The notes under the pieces: generated by a model | What the model saw: the letters and a program-made list of their open reading frames with translations, nothing else | Database searches by the model: none | Told to the model about the DNA's origin: nothing | NCBI RefSeq assembly: GCF_002803075.1 | Contig: NZ_NNBK01000024.1 | Span: 62,001-126,000 of the forward strand | Origin: Streptomyces sp. CB01373 | GTDB lineage: Bacteria; Actinomycetota; Actinomycetes; Streptomycetales; Streptomycetaceae | DNA: 64,000 nt | Direction of reading: 5' to 3' | Shown here: piece by piece, positions 1-9,086 of the stretch | Layout: every line of letters begins with the position of its first letter | Position numbering within the stretch: the first letter of the stretch is position 1 | Position numbers and translations under genes: made by a program

Positions 1-271
1 CCTTGAAACGCTGCTGCTCCTGGGCCGGGGCGCCGGAGAGCGCCTGCTCGGAGGTGAGCGACGGACGGACCTCGTCCGCGCGCATGACGTTGGTCAGCGG
101 CAGCGGGTGGGAGGTCGGCGGTACGTCTTGGTCGGCGACCTCGCTGACGCGGGCCACCGCGCCGATGATGTCGTCGAGCTGTCCCGCGAGGTGGTCTAGT
201 TCCTCGGGCTTCAGCTCCAGACGCGCCAGCCGGGCGAGGTGGGCGACCTCCTCGCGCGTGATGCCAGGCAT
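1..271 (-). CDS. gatC: Asp/Glu-tRNA amidotransferase subunit C, partial (3' end beyond window)
   Basis: GatC is the small subunit of the GatCAB amidotransferase, which converts mischarged Glu-tRNA(Gln) and Asp-tRNA(Asn) to the amidated forms. The visible 90 residues begin MPGITREEVAHLARLARLEL, the conserved helical start of GatC, followed by the LDDIIGAVARVSEV-type stretch. Only the last few of about 98 residues lie outside the window. The ATG at 269-271 is preceded by an AGAGGA ribosome site. gatA and gatB would be expected downstream on the minus strand, outside the window. The reading is by family pattern and is confident. Confidence 0.93.
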   Translation of the reverse strand, partial: MPGITREEVAHLARLARLELKPEELDHLAGQLDDIIGAVARVSEVADQDVPPTSHPLPLTNVMRADEVRPSLTSEQALSGAPAQEQQRFK

Positions 272-310
272 GCAGCGATCCTCTGGGGTGAGTGTGTGTG
301 CTTTGGCTCA

Positions 311-316
311 ATCCTA
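311..316 (-). promoter_or_regulatory. candidate -10 element of gatC
   Basis: Read on the minus strand this is TAGGAT, a good match to the vegetative Streptomyces -10 hexamer, about 40 bases upstream of the gatC ATG. A TTTCAC about 20 bases further upstream is a poor -35. This is motif reading only. The rest of 272-531 shows nothing else I can support. Confidence 0.35.
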
Positions 317-531
317 TGGGGCGGGGCGGGGTGGCCGTGAAACGGTTTCCCGGACGGCGCCGCGCGGGGCCGGCGTTCAGCGCCGCGCGTCCCCGGCGCG
401 GCTGCTCAGGGAGTGGCTGTCGTGCGGGTCCCGCGCCTCCGGCAGGCTCTCCGGGGCGGCCGCGCCCGGGCGGCCGCGCAGGAGGTGGCGGAAGTCCGCG
501 AAGCGCTCGGCGCCCGGGGTGACAGGGGTCG

Positions 532-2778
532 TCACTCGTCGGCCGCCGCCGCGGGCAGCGCCGCGGCGGGCCGCTGCCAGCCGCGCGATCCGCGCGCCCG
601 CAGCCACGCCGTCGTCTCCTCCGGCGGCATCGCGGCCGCGACGAGCCAGCCCTGTACGGCGTCGCAGCCGAGGTCCCGCAGCCGTTCCCAGGTCTCGTCG
701 TCCTCGACGCCCTCCGCGACGACCAGCAGGCCGAGGGAGTGCGCGAGGTCGACGGTGCAGCGCACGATCTCGGCGTCCTCGGTGTCGACCGCCAGCCGGG
801 CCACGAACGAGCGGTCGATCTTCAGCTCGCTCACCGGCAGCCGGCGCAGGTGCACCAGCGAGGAGTAGCCGGTGCCGAAGTCGTCCAGCGACATCTTCAC
901 ACCGTGCCCGGTCAGGGCGTGCAGGGTGTCGGCGGCCCGCTGCGGGTCCTCGAGCAGGACGTGCTCGGTGATCTCCAGCTGGAGCGCTCCGGCCGGCACG
1001 CCGTGCCGGGCCAGCCGCGCGGCCACCGAACCGGCGAACCCGGGTATGTGCACATCGCGCGGGGAGACGTTGACCGCGACCGGCACGTACAGGCCCTGGG
1101 CCCGCCACCGGGCGACCTGCGCGAGCGCGGTCTCCAGCACGTACTCCGTCAGATGGGGCATCAGGCCCGAGGACTCGGCGATCGCTATGAACTCGTCCGG
1201 CGGCACCTTGCCGCGCTCGGGGTGCACCCAGCGGACCAGCGCCTCCAGTCCCGCGACCTGCCCGTCGAAGCGGACCTTCGGCTGGTAGTGCAGCTGGACC
1301 TCGTGGGCGTCGAGGGCCCGGCGCAGATCGCCCAGCAGCCCCAGCCGGTCGGGGGTGTTGGAGTCACGCTTGGACTCGTAGACCTCCACGCCCGTGCGGT
1401 CCCGCTTGGCCTGGTACATCGCCACATCCGCCCGGCGCAGCATGCCTTCGGCGTCCTGGGCGTGGTCGGGGAAGACGGCGACTCCCGCGCTGGCCTCCAG
1501 GACCAGGGTGAGTCCGTCGAGGTCGAGCGGGGAGCTGAGGACGGTGACCAGGGCGCGCGCGATCCGGGTCGCGGACGTCGTGGAGTCGGCGACCGGCAGC
1601 AGCACGGCGAACTCGTCGCCGCCGAGCCGCGCGGCCTCCGCCCCGCGCGGCAGCGCCTGCCGCAGCCGGTCCGCGATCTGCAACAGCAGCCGGTCCCCGG
1701 CGAGATGACCGAGTGTGTCGTTGACCGAACGGAACCGGTCCAGGTCGATCAGCATCAGCGCGGACCGGGCACCGATGCGTTCGGCGTCGTCCAGGGCGGT
1801 CCAGATGCGCTCCAGGAGCCACTGCCGGTTGGGCAGTCCGGTCAGCGGGTCGCGGAGCTGCTCCTCGGCCCGGGCGCGGGCTATCCACAGGGAGGAGTCG
1901 AGGGCGATGAGCGGGACGGCGAACAGCGGCAGCAGGACGGGTTTGGCCACGGCCACGACGCAGACCAGCGGGGAGATGCCGAGCAGGGCGACGGCGACCA
2001 GGCCCTGTCTGATCACGGCGGTGCGGGCGACGGCGGGCGCTCCGGGGCCGCGGAAGTGGTGCACGAACCAGAGCAGGCCGCGGGTGACGAGCAGGTAGGC
2101 TCCCGCCGCCAGCACGACCGGGGCCACGGTGGAGGTCGTCCAGCCGGCCGGGTTCCAGGGGCTCTCCACGGTCGGTACGCGGCCGAAGGCGCCCAGCACC
2201 AGGCCGCCGGCGCCGATGCCGAGGATGTCCACCGCCCCGTGCAGCACGCCCTGCCGCCAGCGGTGGCGCCGGGCCGCCGCGACCAGGACGACGACGGTGA
2301 GGCTGACCATGCCGGCGGGCACCCAGCCGTAGAGCAGCAGCACGGCGACGGTGAGGGTGGCGCCGGAGCCGGTGCCGCCCCACCAGCGGGCCCGGCCGAG
2401 CATGACCAGGTGACCGACGATGACGCCGGTGAGCAGGGCCAGGCACCAGCCGGCCGTGCCGGACGGGAAGAGCGCGTGCTGGTCGGTGAACGCCCGGTAC
2501 ACGCCGACGCCCAGCACGGACACGGCCGCGGCGACGATCGACGCGGGCAACCCGGAGCGGGACGGGTGCCGTTCGGGTTCGGTGCCGGACGGTCCGGAGA
2601 AGCGTTCGACGGCCGTGTGTGCGGAGGCGCGGGCGCGCGCGACGGTGTACTGTCCCGCAACGCGTCCGGCGTGCTCCGTCGCGCGCGGGCGCGCCGGCGT
2701 CCGCTCCCGTCTCCCCCGCCACGCGTCGGCCATCCGGCGCAGCCGTGAGTGCGGGGCGGCGCTCTCGGTCGGTTCCAT
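532..2778 (-). CDS. rmdB: membrane-anchored GGDEF-EAL cyclic-di-GMP turnover protein (RmdB-like)
   Basis: A 748-residue protein with a multi-helix hydrophobic N-terminal half (about residues 75-290), then a GGDEF domain (about 310-470) and an EAL domain (about 480-720). The GGDEF motif is intact (RLGGDEFAVL), as is the EAL signature (LEALVRW), so neither domain is obviously dead. Proteins of this type make or degrade cyclic di-GMP, which controls Streptomyces development through BldD. In S. coelicolor the orthologue next to ligA is, from memory, RmdB, a phosphodiesterase affecting aerial mycelium timing. The ATG at 2776-2778 was chosen because it has GAGAGGGA just upstream; the frame is open for another 86 codons 5' of it, but without typical protein content. 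It lies downstream of ligA on the same strand with a 261-base gap. Confidence 0.85.
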   Translation of the reverse strand: MEPTESAAPHSRLRRMADAWRGRRERTPARPRATEHAGRVAGQYTVARARASAHTAVERFSGPSGTEPERHPSRSGLPASIVAAAVSVLGVGVYRAFTDQHALFPSGTAGWCLALLTGVIVGHLVMLGRARWWGGTGSGATLTVAVLLLYGWVPAGMVSLTVVVLVAAARRHRWRQGVLHGAVDILGIGAGGLVLGAFGRVPTVESPWNPAGWTTSTVAPVVLAAGAYLLVTRGLLWFVHHFRGPGAPAVARTAVIRQGLVAVALLGISPLVCVVAVAKPVLLPLFAVPLIALDSSLWIARARAEEQLRDPLTGLPNRQWLLERIWTALDDAERIGARSALMLIDLDRFRSVNDTLGHLAGDRLLLQIADRLRQALPRGAEAARLGGDEFAVLLPVADSTTSATRIARALVTVLSSPLDLDGLTLVLEASAGVAVFPDHAQDAEGMLRRADVAMYQAKRDRTGVEVYESKRDSNTPDRLGLLGDLRRALDAHEVQLHYQPKVRFDGQVAGLEALVRWVHPERGKVPPDEFIAIAESSGLMPHLTEYVLETALAQVARWRAQGLYVPVAVNVSPRDVHIPGFAGSVAARLARHGVPAGALQLEITEHVLLEDPQRAADTLHALTGHGVKMSLDDFGTGYSSLVHLRRLPVSELKIDRSFVARLAVDTEDAEIVRCTVDLAHSLGLLVVAEGVEDDETWERLRDLGCDAVQGWLVAAAMPPEETTAWLRARGSRGWQRPAAALPAAAADE

Positions 2779-3039
2779 TCCCGTCCCTCTCACAGCCGGC
2801 GGTTGCCCACGCCACGCGGCCCGATGCCCCACAACCCCTGGACGGCACCGCGCTGAAAAACCCTTCCACGTACTCCTGACGAGCACGGGGATGCCCCGAC
2901 CGCGGTTGGGCACGGCGGGCGCACAGCTCAACAGTAGGCCGCGGAAGGCTTCCACGGGCAGCGGTCGCCGACGGTTGCCCGAATGCGTCCCGGCCACCCG
3001 TATGCATCTGGTATGCGCCGAACGGGCGGAGTTCAACCG

Positions 3040-5235
3040 CTACTCGTCGGCCGGAAGCGCGACTTCGGCCGCCGCGTCCGGTCCGCGCTCCAGGAGGACG
3101 CCGAAACCGTCCTCGTTCAGCACGGGCACCTTGAGTTGCATCGCCTTGTCGTACTTCGAACCGGGGTTGTCGCCGACCACCACGAAAGAGGTCTTCTTCG
3201 ACACCGAACCGGTCACCTTCGCCCCACGGGTCTGCAGCGCCTCCTTGGCGCCGTCGCGGGTGAACTGCTCCAGCGTACCGGTCACCACGACCGTCAACCC
3301 CTCGAGCGGGCGCGGGCCTTCGTCCTCGCCCGAGCTCTCCTCCTCCATGCGGACGCCGGCCTCGCGCCACTTGCGCAGGATCTCCTGGTGCCACTCCTCG
3401 GCGAACCACTCCTTGAGCGAGGCGGCGATGATCGAGCCGACGCCCTCGGTGTTCGCCAACTCCTCCTCGCTGGCCTGTTCGATGCGGTCGATCGAGCGGA
3501 ACTCCCGGGCCAGCGCCTGAGCCGCCACCGGTCCGACATGACGGATCGACAGTCCGGTGAGGACGCGGGCGAGCGGGCGCTGCTTGGCTGCCCGGATGTT
3601 GTCCAGCATCGCCAGCGCGTTCTTCTTCGGCTCGCCCTGCTGGTTGGCGAAGACCGTGACGACCTTCTCCTCGCCGGTCTTCGGGTCGCGCTTGGGCAGA
3701 CCGCTGTCCTGGTCGAGGACGTAGGCCTTGATGGGGAGCAGTTGCTCCACCGTCAGGTCGAACAGGTCGCCCTCGTCCCTCAGCGGCGGCTCCGCGGGCT
3801 CCAGCGGCTTGGTGAGGGCGGCCGCGGCGACATAGCCGAAGTGCTCGATGTCCAGCGCCTTGCGGCCCGCCAGATAGAACAGGCGCTCACGCAACTGGGC
3901 CGGACACGCACGCGCGTTGGGGCAGCGCAGATCGACGTCGCCCTCCTTCATCGGCCTGAGCGGCGTACCGCACTCGGGGCACTCGGACGGCATCACGAAC
4001 TCGCGCTCACTGCCGTCGCGCAGGTCGACGACCGGCCCGAGGATCTCCGGGATGACGTCACCGGCCTTGCGCAGCACGACCGTGTCGCCGATGAGCACGC
4101 CCTTGGCCTTGACGACGTCCTGGTTGTGCAGGGTGGCGAACTCGACCTCGGAGCCGGCCACCGTGACCGGCTCGACCTGCGCGTACGGCGTGACCCGGCC
4201 GGTCCGGCCCACGCCCACCCGGATGTTGACGAGCTTGGTGTTGACCTCCTCCGGCGCGTACTTGTACGCGATCGCCCAGCGCGGCGCGCGGGAGGTGGAG
4301 CCCAGCCGGCCCTGGAGCGGGATCTCGTCGAGCTTGACGACGACGCCGTCGATCTCGTGCTCCACGGAGTGGCGGTTCTCGCCGTAGTGCGCGATGAACG
4401 CGCGGACGCCGTCGAGGTCGTCGACGACCCTGTTGTGCCGGGAGGTGGGCAGGCCCCAGGACCTGAGCAGTTCGTAGGCCTCGGAGAGGCGGGTCAGGCC
4501 CTCGAACCCCTCCAGGGCGCCGATGCCGTGGACCACCATGTGCAGCGGCAGCGTCGCGGTGACCTTGGGGTCCTTCTGGCGCAGCGAACCGGAGGCGGAG
4601 TTGCGGGGGTTGGCGTACGGCTTCTCGCCGGCCTCGACGCGGCGGGCGTTGAGGCCCTGGAAGGCCTCCATCGGGAAGTAGACCTCCCCGCGGATCTCCA
4701 CCAGGCTCGGCACGCGGTCGCCGTTCAGCCGGTGCGGGATCTCGGCGATCGTCATCACGTTGGGCGTGATGTCCTCGCCGACGCGGCCGTCGCCGCGGGT
4801 GGCCGCGCGGGTGAGCCTGCCGTCCTCGTAGGTCAGGTTGACCGCGAGGCCGTCGACCTTGAGCTCGCACAGGAAGTGGTGACCGGTGGTGCCGACGTCC
4901 TTGGCGACCCGGTCCATCCAGGCGGCGAGCCCCTCGTCGTCGAAGACGTTGTCCAGGGACAGCATCCGCTGGCGGTGCTCGACCTCGGCGAGGCCGGTCT
5001 CGTACGCCACGGCGACCTTCTGGGTCGGCGAGTCGGGCGTGCGCAGCTCCGGGTACTCCTCCTCCAGCGCCTCCAGTGAGCGCAGGAGCTGGTCGAACTC
5101 GGCGTCACTGATGACGGGAGCGTCTTTGACGTAGTACCGGAAGCGGTGCTCCTCGACCTGCTCCGCGAGCCGCGCGTGCTTCTCCCGTGCCTCGGCGGGC
5201 ACCGTTGTCTCCGCTTGCTGCTTGTCGCCGGCCAC
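3040..5235 (-). CDS. ligA: NAD-dependent DNA ligase LigA
   Basis: This 731-residue protein seals nicks in replication and repair, using NAD+ to adenylate an active-site lysine. Visible parts in order are the Ia domain with the YYxxDxPxISDAEFD signature (residues 34-48), the adenylation motif CELKVDGLAV with nucleophile K126, the OB region, a four-cysteine zinc finger beginning CPECGTPL, the helix-hairpin-helix section (IRHVGPVAAQAL, VGSIIAASL) and a C-terminal BRCT domain (LTVVVTGTLEQFTRD onward). The start is a GTG at 5233-5235 preceded by GGGAGGA. Length and domain order are those of the whole family. It is followed by the MetE-like gene only 15 bases upstream of its start, so the two are probably cotranscribed. 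Confidence 0.97.
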   Translation of the reverse strand: MAGDKQQAETTVPAEAREKHARLAEQVEEHRFRYYVKDAPVISDAEFDQLLRSLEALEEEYPELRTPDSPTQKVAVAYETGLAEVEHRQRMLSLDNVFDDEGLAAWMDRVAKDVGTTGHHFLCELKVDGLAVNLTYEDGRLTRAATRGDGRVGEDITPNVMTIAEIPHRLNGDRVPSLVEIRGEVYFPMEAFQGLNARRVEAGEKPYANPRNSASGSLRQKDPKVTATLPLHMVVHGIGALEGFEGLTRLSEAYELLRSWGLPTSRHNRVVDDLDGVRAFIAHYGENRHSVEHEIDGVVVKLDEIPLQGRLGSTSRAPRWAIAYKYAPEEVNTKLVNIRVGVGRTGRVTPYAQVEPVTVAGSEVEFATLHNQDVVKAKGVLIGDTVVLRKAGDVIPEILGPVVDLRDGSEREFVMPSECPECGTPLRPMKEGDVDLRCPNARACPAQLRERLFYLAGRKALDIEHFGYVAAAALTKPLEPAEPPLRDEGDLFDLTVEQLLPIKAYVLDQDSGLPKRDPKTGEEKVVTVFANQQGEPKKNALAMLDNIRAAKQRPLARVLTGLSIRHVGPVAAQALAREFRSIDRIEQASEEELANTEGVGSIIAASLKEWFAEEWHQEILRKWREAGVRMEEESSGEDEGPRPLEGLTVVVTGTLEQFTRDGAKEALQTRGAKVTGSVSKKTSFVVVGDNPGSKYDKAMQLKVPVLNEDGFGVLLERGPDAAAEVALPADE

Positions 5236-5250
5236 CGTGTTGTCCTCCCG

Positions 5251-6258
5251 TTACTCTGGGTTGTCCGCGAGCGATCTCGCCGCCCGGACGCAGTGGGCGA
5301 GCGCCTGGCGCGCGTACGCGGGGGAAGCGCCCGCGAGTCCGCACGCCGGGGTGACCGTGACCGCCTCGGCGAGAAGCTCCGGCCGCAGCCCCAGCCTGCG
5401 CCACATCGTCCTGACACCCATGACGCTACCGGCAGGGTCCGACAACGGGCCGTCCGTGCCGGGGACGACACCGGCGAGGAGCCGGGTGCCCGCCTCGACC
5501 GCCTCCCCGATCGCCTCGTCGTCACGCTCGGTGAGAAGCGAGACGTCGAGGGAGACCGCCGCGGCGCCCGCGCGGCGCAGCAGGGCGAGCGGCACGTCCG
5601 GAGCGCACGAGTGGACCACGACGGGCCCCTCGGCATGCGCCCCGAGGACGTCCCGGAGGGTGGCCTCCACGATCTGCCGGTCGACGGCGCGGTGGGTCCG
5701 GTAGCCGCTGGCGCTGCGCACCTGCCCGCGCAGGACGGCGGTCAGGGAGGGTTCGTCGAGCTGGAGGACGAGCCGGGCGCCGGGAACGCGCCGGCGCACC
5801 TCGGCGAGATGGAGCCGCAGCCCCTCGGCGAGCGAACCGGCCAGGTCCCGGCAGGCGCCGGGGTCGGACAGGGCCGCCTCGCCGTTCCTGAGCTCCAGGG
5901 CGGCGGCGAGCGTCCACGGCCCCACCGCCTGCACCTTCAGCGCACCCTCGTACCCCTGGGTGTACTCCTCCAGGGCGTCGAGATCCTCCCCGAGCCAGGA
6001 CCTCGCCCGCCGGGTGTCCCGGCCCGGCCGGTCCCCGAGCCGCCAGCCGCTGGGCTCCATGCGCGCGTAGAGCTCGACGAGCATCCCCGCGGTGCGCCCG
6101 ATCATGTCGGCGCCGGGGCCGCGCGCGGGCAGCTCGGGCAGGAAGGGGAAGTCCTCGAAGGTGCCGGTGACGGTCTTGACGGCCTCCCGGGCGTCCCCAC
6201 CGGGCATGGACCCGACGCCGGTTGCGGCACCGAACCTGAACTGGCTGTTGTCGCTCAC
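5251..6258 (-). CDS. cobalamin-independent methionine synthase C-terminal-domain protein
   Basis: A 335-residue protein resembling only the C-terminal (catalytic) barrel of MetE. It starts with the FRFGAATGVGSMPG stretch typical of actinobacterial stand-alone forms. Zinc ligands are recognisable: an H-x-C pair in VVVHSCAPDV and a second Cys in VTPACGLAG. It lacks the N-terminal barrel that binds folate in full-length MetE (about 750 aa), so it may use another methyl donor or act on another thiol; the true substrate is not evident. The start is GTG at 6256-6258, and ligA follows 15 bases after its stop. Confidence 0.8.
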   Translation of the reverse strand: MSDNSQFRFGAATGVGSMPGGDAREAVKTVTGTFEDFPFLPELPARGPGADMIGRTAGMLVELYARMEPSGWRLGDRPGRDTRRARSWLGEDLDALEEYTQGYEGALKVQAVGPWTLAAALELRNGEAALSDPGACRDLAGSLAEGLRLHLAEVRRRVPGARLVLQLDEPSLTAVLRGQVRSASGYRTHRAVDRQIVEATLRDVLGAHAEGPVVVHSCAPDVPLALLRRAGAAAVSLDVSLLTERDDEAIGEAVEAGTRLLAGVVPGTDGPLSDPAGSVMGVRTMWRRLGLRPELLAEAVTVTPACGLAGASPAYARQALAHCVRAARSLADNPE

Positions 6259-6337
6259 CCGGGAAGCCTACGCAACCCGGCGGGGTCGCGGCCGCCTCAG
6301 GGGGCGGCGGCCCCCCGGGACCGCCGCCGGCCTCGCG

Positions 6338-7027
6338 TCACCGGCCCGGACGCACCGTCAGGTCGTTGACCTCCGCGTCCCGCGGCAGGTCGAGCGCCAT
6401 GACGATGGTCGTGGCGACGGAGTCGGGGTCGATCCACTTGCCGGGGTCGTACTCCTTGCCCTCCTGCTGGTGGATCTTGGCCTGCATACGGCTGGCGGTA
6501 CGGCCCGGGTAGACCGAGGTGACCCGGACACCGTTGCCGTGCTCCTCGTGGCGCAGCGAGTCCGCCAGCGCCTTCAGACCGTGCTTGGAGGCGGCGTACG
6601 CGGACCAGTCGGCGTGGGCGCTCAGGCCCGCGCCCGAGTTGACGAACAGCACGTGGCCGCGCGAGGCGCGGAGCTGGGGCAGGAAGTGGCGGGTCATTTC
6701 CGCGGGGGCGATCAGATTGACGTCGAGCTGGTGGCGCCAGGTCTTCGGGGTGAGTTCACCGACCGGGCCGAGGTCGACCACGCCCGCGATGTGGAGCAGG
6801 GAGTCCACCCGGTCGGGCAGTGTCTGGTGGGAGAACGCCCAGCTCAGCCGGTCGGGTTCGGCCAGGTCGCCGACGAGTGTCCGGGCGCCGGGGAACGCGG
6901 CGGCCAGTTCCTTGGCCCGCCCGGCGTCGCGCGCGTGCAGCACGAGTTCGTCCCCGCGCGCGTGCAGGCGGCGGGCGACGGCCGCGCCGATGCCGGAGCC
7001 GGCCCCGGTGATCACATGAGTAGCCAT
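6338..7027 (-). CDS. short-chain dehydrogenase/reductase (SDR) family oxidoreductase
   Basis: This 229-residue classical SDR carries the cofactor motif TGAGSGIG near the N-terminus, a Ser in VNSGAGLSA and the catalytic YAASK. The Rossmann fold therefore looks complete and active. The acidic residue expected after beta-2 for NAD is not clear (ELVLHARDAGRA suggests NADP through the Arg). The substrate cannot be read from sequence. The start is MATHVITG at 7027; another ATG three codons upstream (7036) is equally possible, and neither has a strong ribosome site. Confidence 0.82.
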   Translation of the reverse strand: MATHVITGAGSGIGAAVARRLHARGDELVLHARDAGRAKELAAAFPGARTLVGDLAEPDRLSWAFSHQTLPDRVDSLLHIAGVVDLGPVGELTPKTWRHQLDVNLIAPAEMTRHFLPQLRASRGHVLFVNSGAGLSAHADWSAYAASKHGLKALADSLRHEEHGNGVRVTSVYPGRTASRMQAKIHQQEGKEYDPGKWIDPDSVATTIVMALDLPRDAEVNDLTVRPGR

Positions 7028-7051
7028 GCCCGCCATGCTCGCACCACCGGT

Positions 7052-7591
7052 TCAGCCGGTGCGCAGCGCCTCGTCCAGATACGTCATCGCGCCCGCGGGC
7101 TCCTCGGCGAAGAACACCAGCTCGGCGAGCGGCCGAGGCAGGAACCCGTCCTCCTCCATCCGGCGGAACTGCTGCTTGAGGCCGTCGTAGAAGCCGTCGG
7201 TGTTCAGCAGCACCACCGGCTTCTCGGTCCGGCCGTGCTTCTTCAGCTCCAGGATCTCGGTGGCCTCGTCGAGCGTGCCGGTGCCGCCCACCATGATCAC
7301 GACGGCGTCGGCCTTCTCCAGGAGCAGCCTCTTGCGCTCGGCGAGGTCCCGGGCGATCACCATCTCGTCCGCGCCGGGCCGCGCCTTCGCCGACAGGAAG
7401 TCGACCGACACGCCGATCAGCCGGCCGCCCGCCTCCTGCACGCCGTCCGCGACCACCTTCATCAGACCGGTGTCGGATCCGCCCCAGACCAGGCTGTGAC
7501 CACCCTTGCCGATCAGACGGGCGAAGTCCCGCGCGGGGCGGGTGTAACGGTCGTCGAGGTCGGCGGCGGAGAGGAAGACGCAGATGTTCAT
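7052..7591 (-). CDS. LOG-family (TIGR00730-like) Rossmann-fold protein
   Basis: A 179-residue protein starting MNICVFLSAADLDDRY, like the LOG cytokinin-nucleotide phosphoribohydrolase family. The glycine-rich loop near residue 35 reads VWGGSDTGLM where the family normally has GGGxxGLM. The signature normally written PGGxGTxxE appears as VGGTGTLDE, so the catalytic Glu and the Gly core remain but the leading Pro is lost. The protein is probably a nucleotide-binding hydrolase of the family. Whether it acts on cytokinin-like nucleotides or another substrate is not decidable from sequence. It is divergent from the DUF427 gene at 7667. Confidence 0.78.
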   Translation of the reverse strand: MNICVFLSAADLDDRYTRPARDFARLIGKGGHSLVWGGSDTGLMKVVADGVQEAGGRLIGVSVDFLSAKARPGADEMVIARDLAERKRLLLEKADAVVIMVGGTGTLDEATEILELKKHGRTEKPVVLLNTDGFYDGLKQQFRRMEEDGFLPRPLAELVFFAEEPAGAMTYLDEALRTG

Positions 7592-7666
7592 GCGCCCACG
7601 GTACGCGGCGGGGACACCGGCCCCGAGGCCGGGAAGAAGCGGGGTCCTGCGGGCGCTGTACCGGCT

Positions 7667-7990
7667 ATGACCCAAGGACACACGATCACGATCGACAAGA
7701 GCGGCGAACGCGTGCGTGTGGTGCGCGACGGCCAGATCCTCGCGGAGAGCGACCGCGCCCTGGTACTCCGCGAGACGGGGTGCCCGCCGCGCTACTACCT
7801 GCCGCCCGAGGACGTACGCCTCGACCTCCTGGCGGCGTCCGACACGCACACGCACTGCCCCTTCAAGGGCACGGCGTCCTACTGGTCCCTGCCCGGCGCG
7901 GCGGACCTGGCGTGGGCCTACCCCGACCCGAAGCCGGGTGTCGCCGAGATCAAGGACCACCTGTGCTTCTACGACGTGGAGGTGTTTTGA
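7667..7990 (+). CDS. DUF427 domain protein
   Basis: This 107-residue cytosolic protein matches the small DUF427 fold: ITIDKSGERVRVVRDGQILAES at the start, then the diagnostic LRETGCPPRYYLPPEDV and CPFKGTASYWS segments and a final YPDP..IKDHLCFY. The conserved E, Y and CPFKG residues form the presumed pocket, but no biochemical role is established for this family. The ATG at 7667 begins MTQGHTI. It is 20 bases from the following alpha/beta hydrolase gene and probably shares its transcript. Confidence 0.88.
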   Translation: MTQGHTITIDKSGERVRVVRDGQILAESDRALVLRETGCPPRYYLPPEDVRLDLLAASDTHTHCPFKGTASYWSLPGAADLAWAYPDPKPGVAEIKDHLCFYDVEVF

Positions 7991-8010
7991 CCCGATGAGG
8001 CCGCCGCCGC

Positions 8011-8826
8011 GTGGCAGTCTTCAGTGGCATGACTGGCATGTCGGGCATGGACAAGAAGACCGTCTCGCGTGACGGCACCTCCCTCGCTTACCACCGCACC
8101 GGGCAGGGCCCGGTGGTCGTCCTCGTGAGCGGCGCGATGTCGACGGGGGCCACGGTGGCGTCGCTTGCTGCCGCGTTGTCGGACCGCTGCGACGCCGTCG
8201 TCTACGACCGCCGGGGCCGCGGCGGAAGCGGGGACACGGCGCCCTACGCGGTGGAACGCGAGGTCGAGGACCTGGCCGCGCTGATCGACACGGTGGGCGG
8301 CGAGGCGGCGCTGTACGGCGTCTCCTCCGGCGGCGCACTGGCCCTGCGGGCGGCGGCCGGCGGGCTGCCGGTCCGGCAGGTCGCCGTCTACGAGGTGCCG
8401 TTCGCCGTGTACGAGGGCGGCGGGCGGGAGCGCGCCGAGTACACCGCCGAGCTGACCGCGGCGCTCGCCGAGGGCCGGCGCGGGGACGCCGTGGAGCTGT
8501 TCCTGCTGCTGACCGGGCTGGCGCCGCAGATGATCGCCAGCGCCCGCCAGTCACCCATGTGGGCGGGCATGGAGGCGATCGCGCCGACGCTCGCCCACGA
8601 CGACGCGGTGATGGGGGACGGGCTGGTCCCCCGCGACCTGCTGGCCTCGGTCACCGTGCCGGTCCTGTCCGTGGCGGGCGGCGCCAGCCCGACCTGGCTG
8701 CGTGAGGCGGCCAGGGAGGTCGCCGAGGCCGCGCCCCGGGGCACGTACCGGGCCCTGGAGGGCCAGACCCACGCGGTGGAACCGGAGGCGCTCGCGCCGG
8801 TGCTGACGGAGTTCTTCGCCTCCTGA
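8011..8826 (+). CDS. alpha/beta hydrolase
   Basis: An up to 271-residue alpha/beta-hydrolase-fold enzyme. Visible are the oxyanion region VLVSGAMSTG, the RRGRGGSG loop, the nucleophile elbow YGVSSGGALAL (Ser in G-V-S-S-G) and the late catalytic His in EGQTHAVEP. The acid residue is not certain. Similar Streptomyces proteins are annotated as generic esterases or lipases; the substrate is unknown. The start is ambiguous: GTG at 8011, or ATGs at 8029, 8038 and 8047. None has a convincing ribosome site, and the MDKKTVSRDG start at 8047 would match the usual family length best. Confidence 0.8.
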   Translation: MAVFSGMTGMSGMDKKTVSRDGTSLAYHRTGQGPVVVLVSGAMSTGATVASLAAALSDRCDAVVYDRRGRGGSGDTAPYAVEREVEDLAALIDTVGGEAALYGVSSGGALALRAAAGGLPVRQVAVYEVPFAVYEGGGRERAEYTAELTAALAEGRRGDAVELFLLLTGLAPQMIASARQSPMWAGMEAIAPTLAHDDAVMGDGLVPRDLLASVTVPVLSVAGGASPTWLREAAREVAEAAPRGTYRALEGQTHAVEPEALAPVLTEFFAS

Positions 8827-9086
8827 ACCGGACGCTGCCGCGGTCCTCGGCCCAATCGGCCTCGCGGTCGTGCGGTGCTTCCGCGTCGGCCTGCCGGGCG
8901 TCGGCCAGGACAGCCGCGTCCCTGGTCGCGGCCCGGCCGGCCTCCGCGCTGTGCGGGCGCGGTCCTCGCCGACGGCGCGGTGGTCCGGGGCCGGAAATGC
9001 GCCGGGCCCCGGCGGTGTTGGCCCCCGACGAGACGGCGGCACGCCCGACGGGTGCCGCTCGCCGCGACCGAAGGGACACCGTAGCC

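Noticed and set aside
739..2748. A 669-codon plus-strand open frame opposite the c-di-GMP gene
   Set aside because: It is antisense to a protein with intact GGDEF and EAL motifs, has a Gly/Gln/Arg-rich composition typical of high-GC shadow frames, and lacks a ribosome site.
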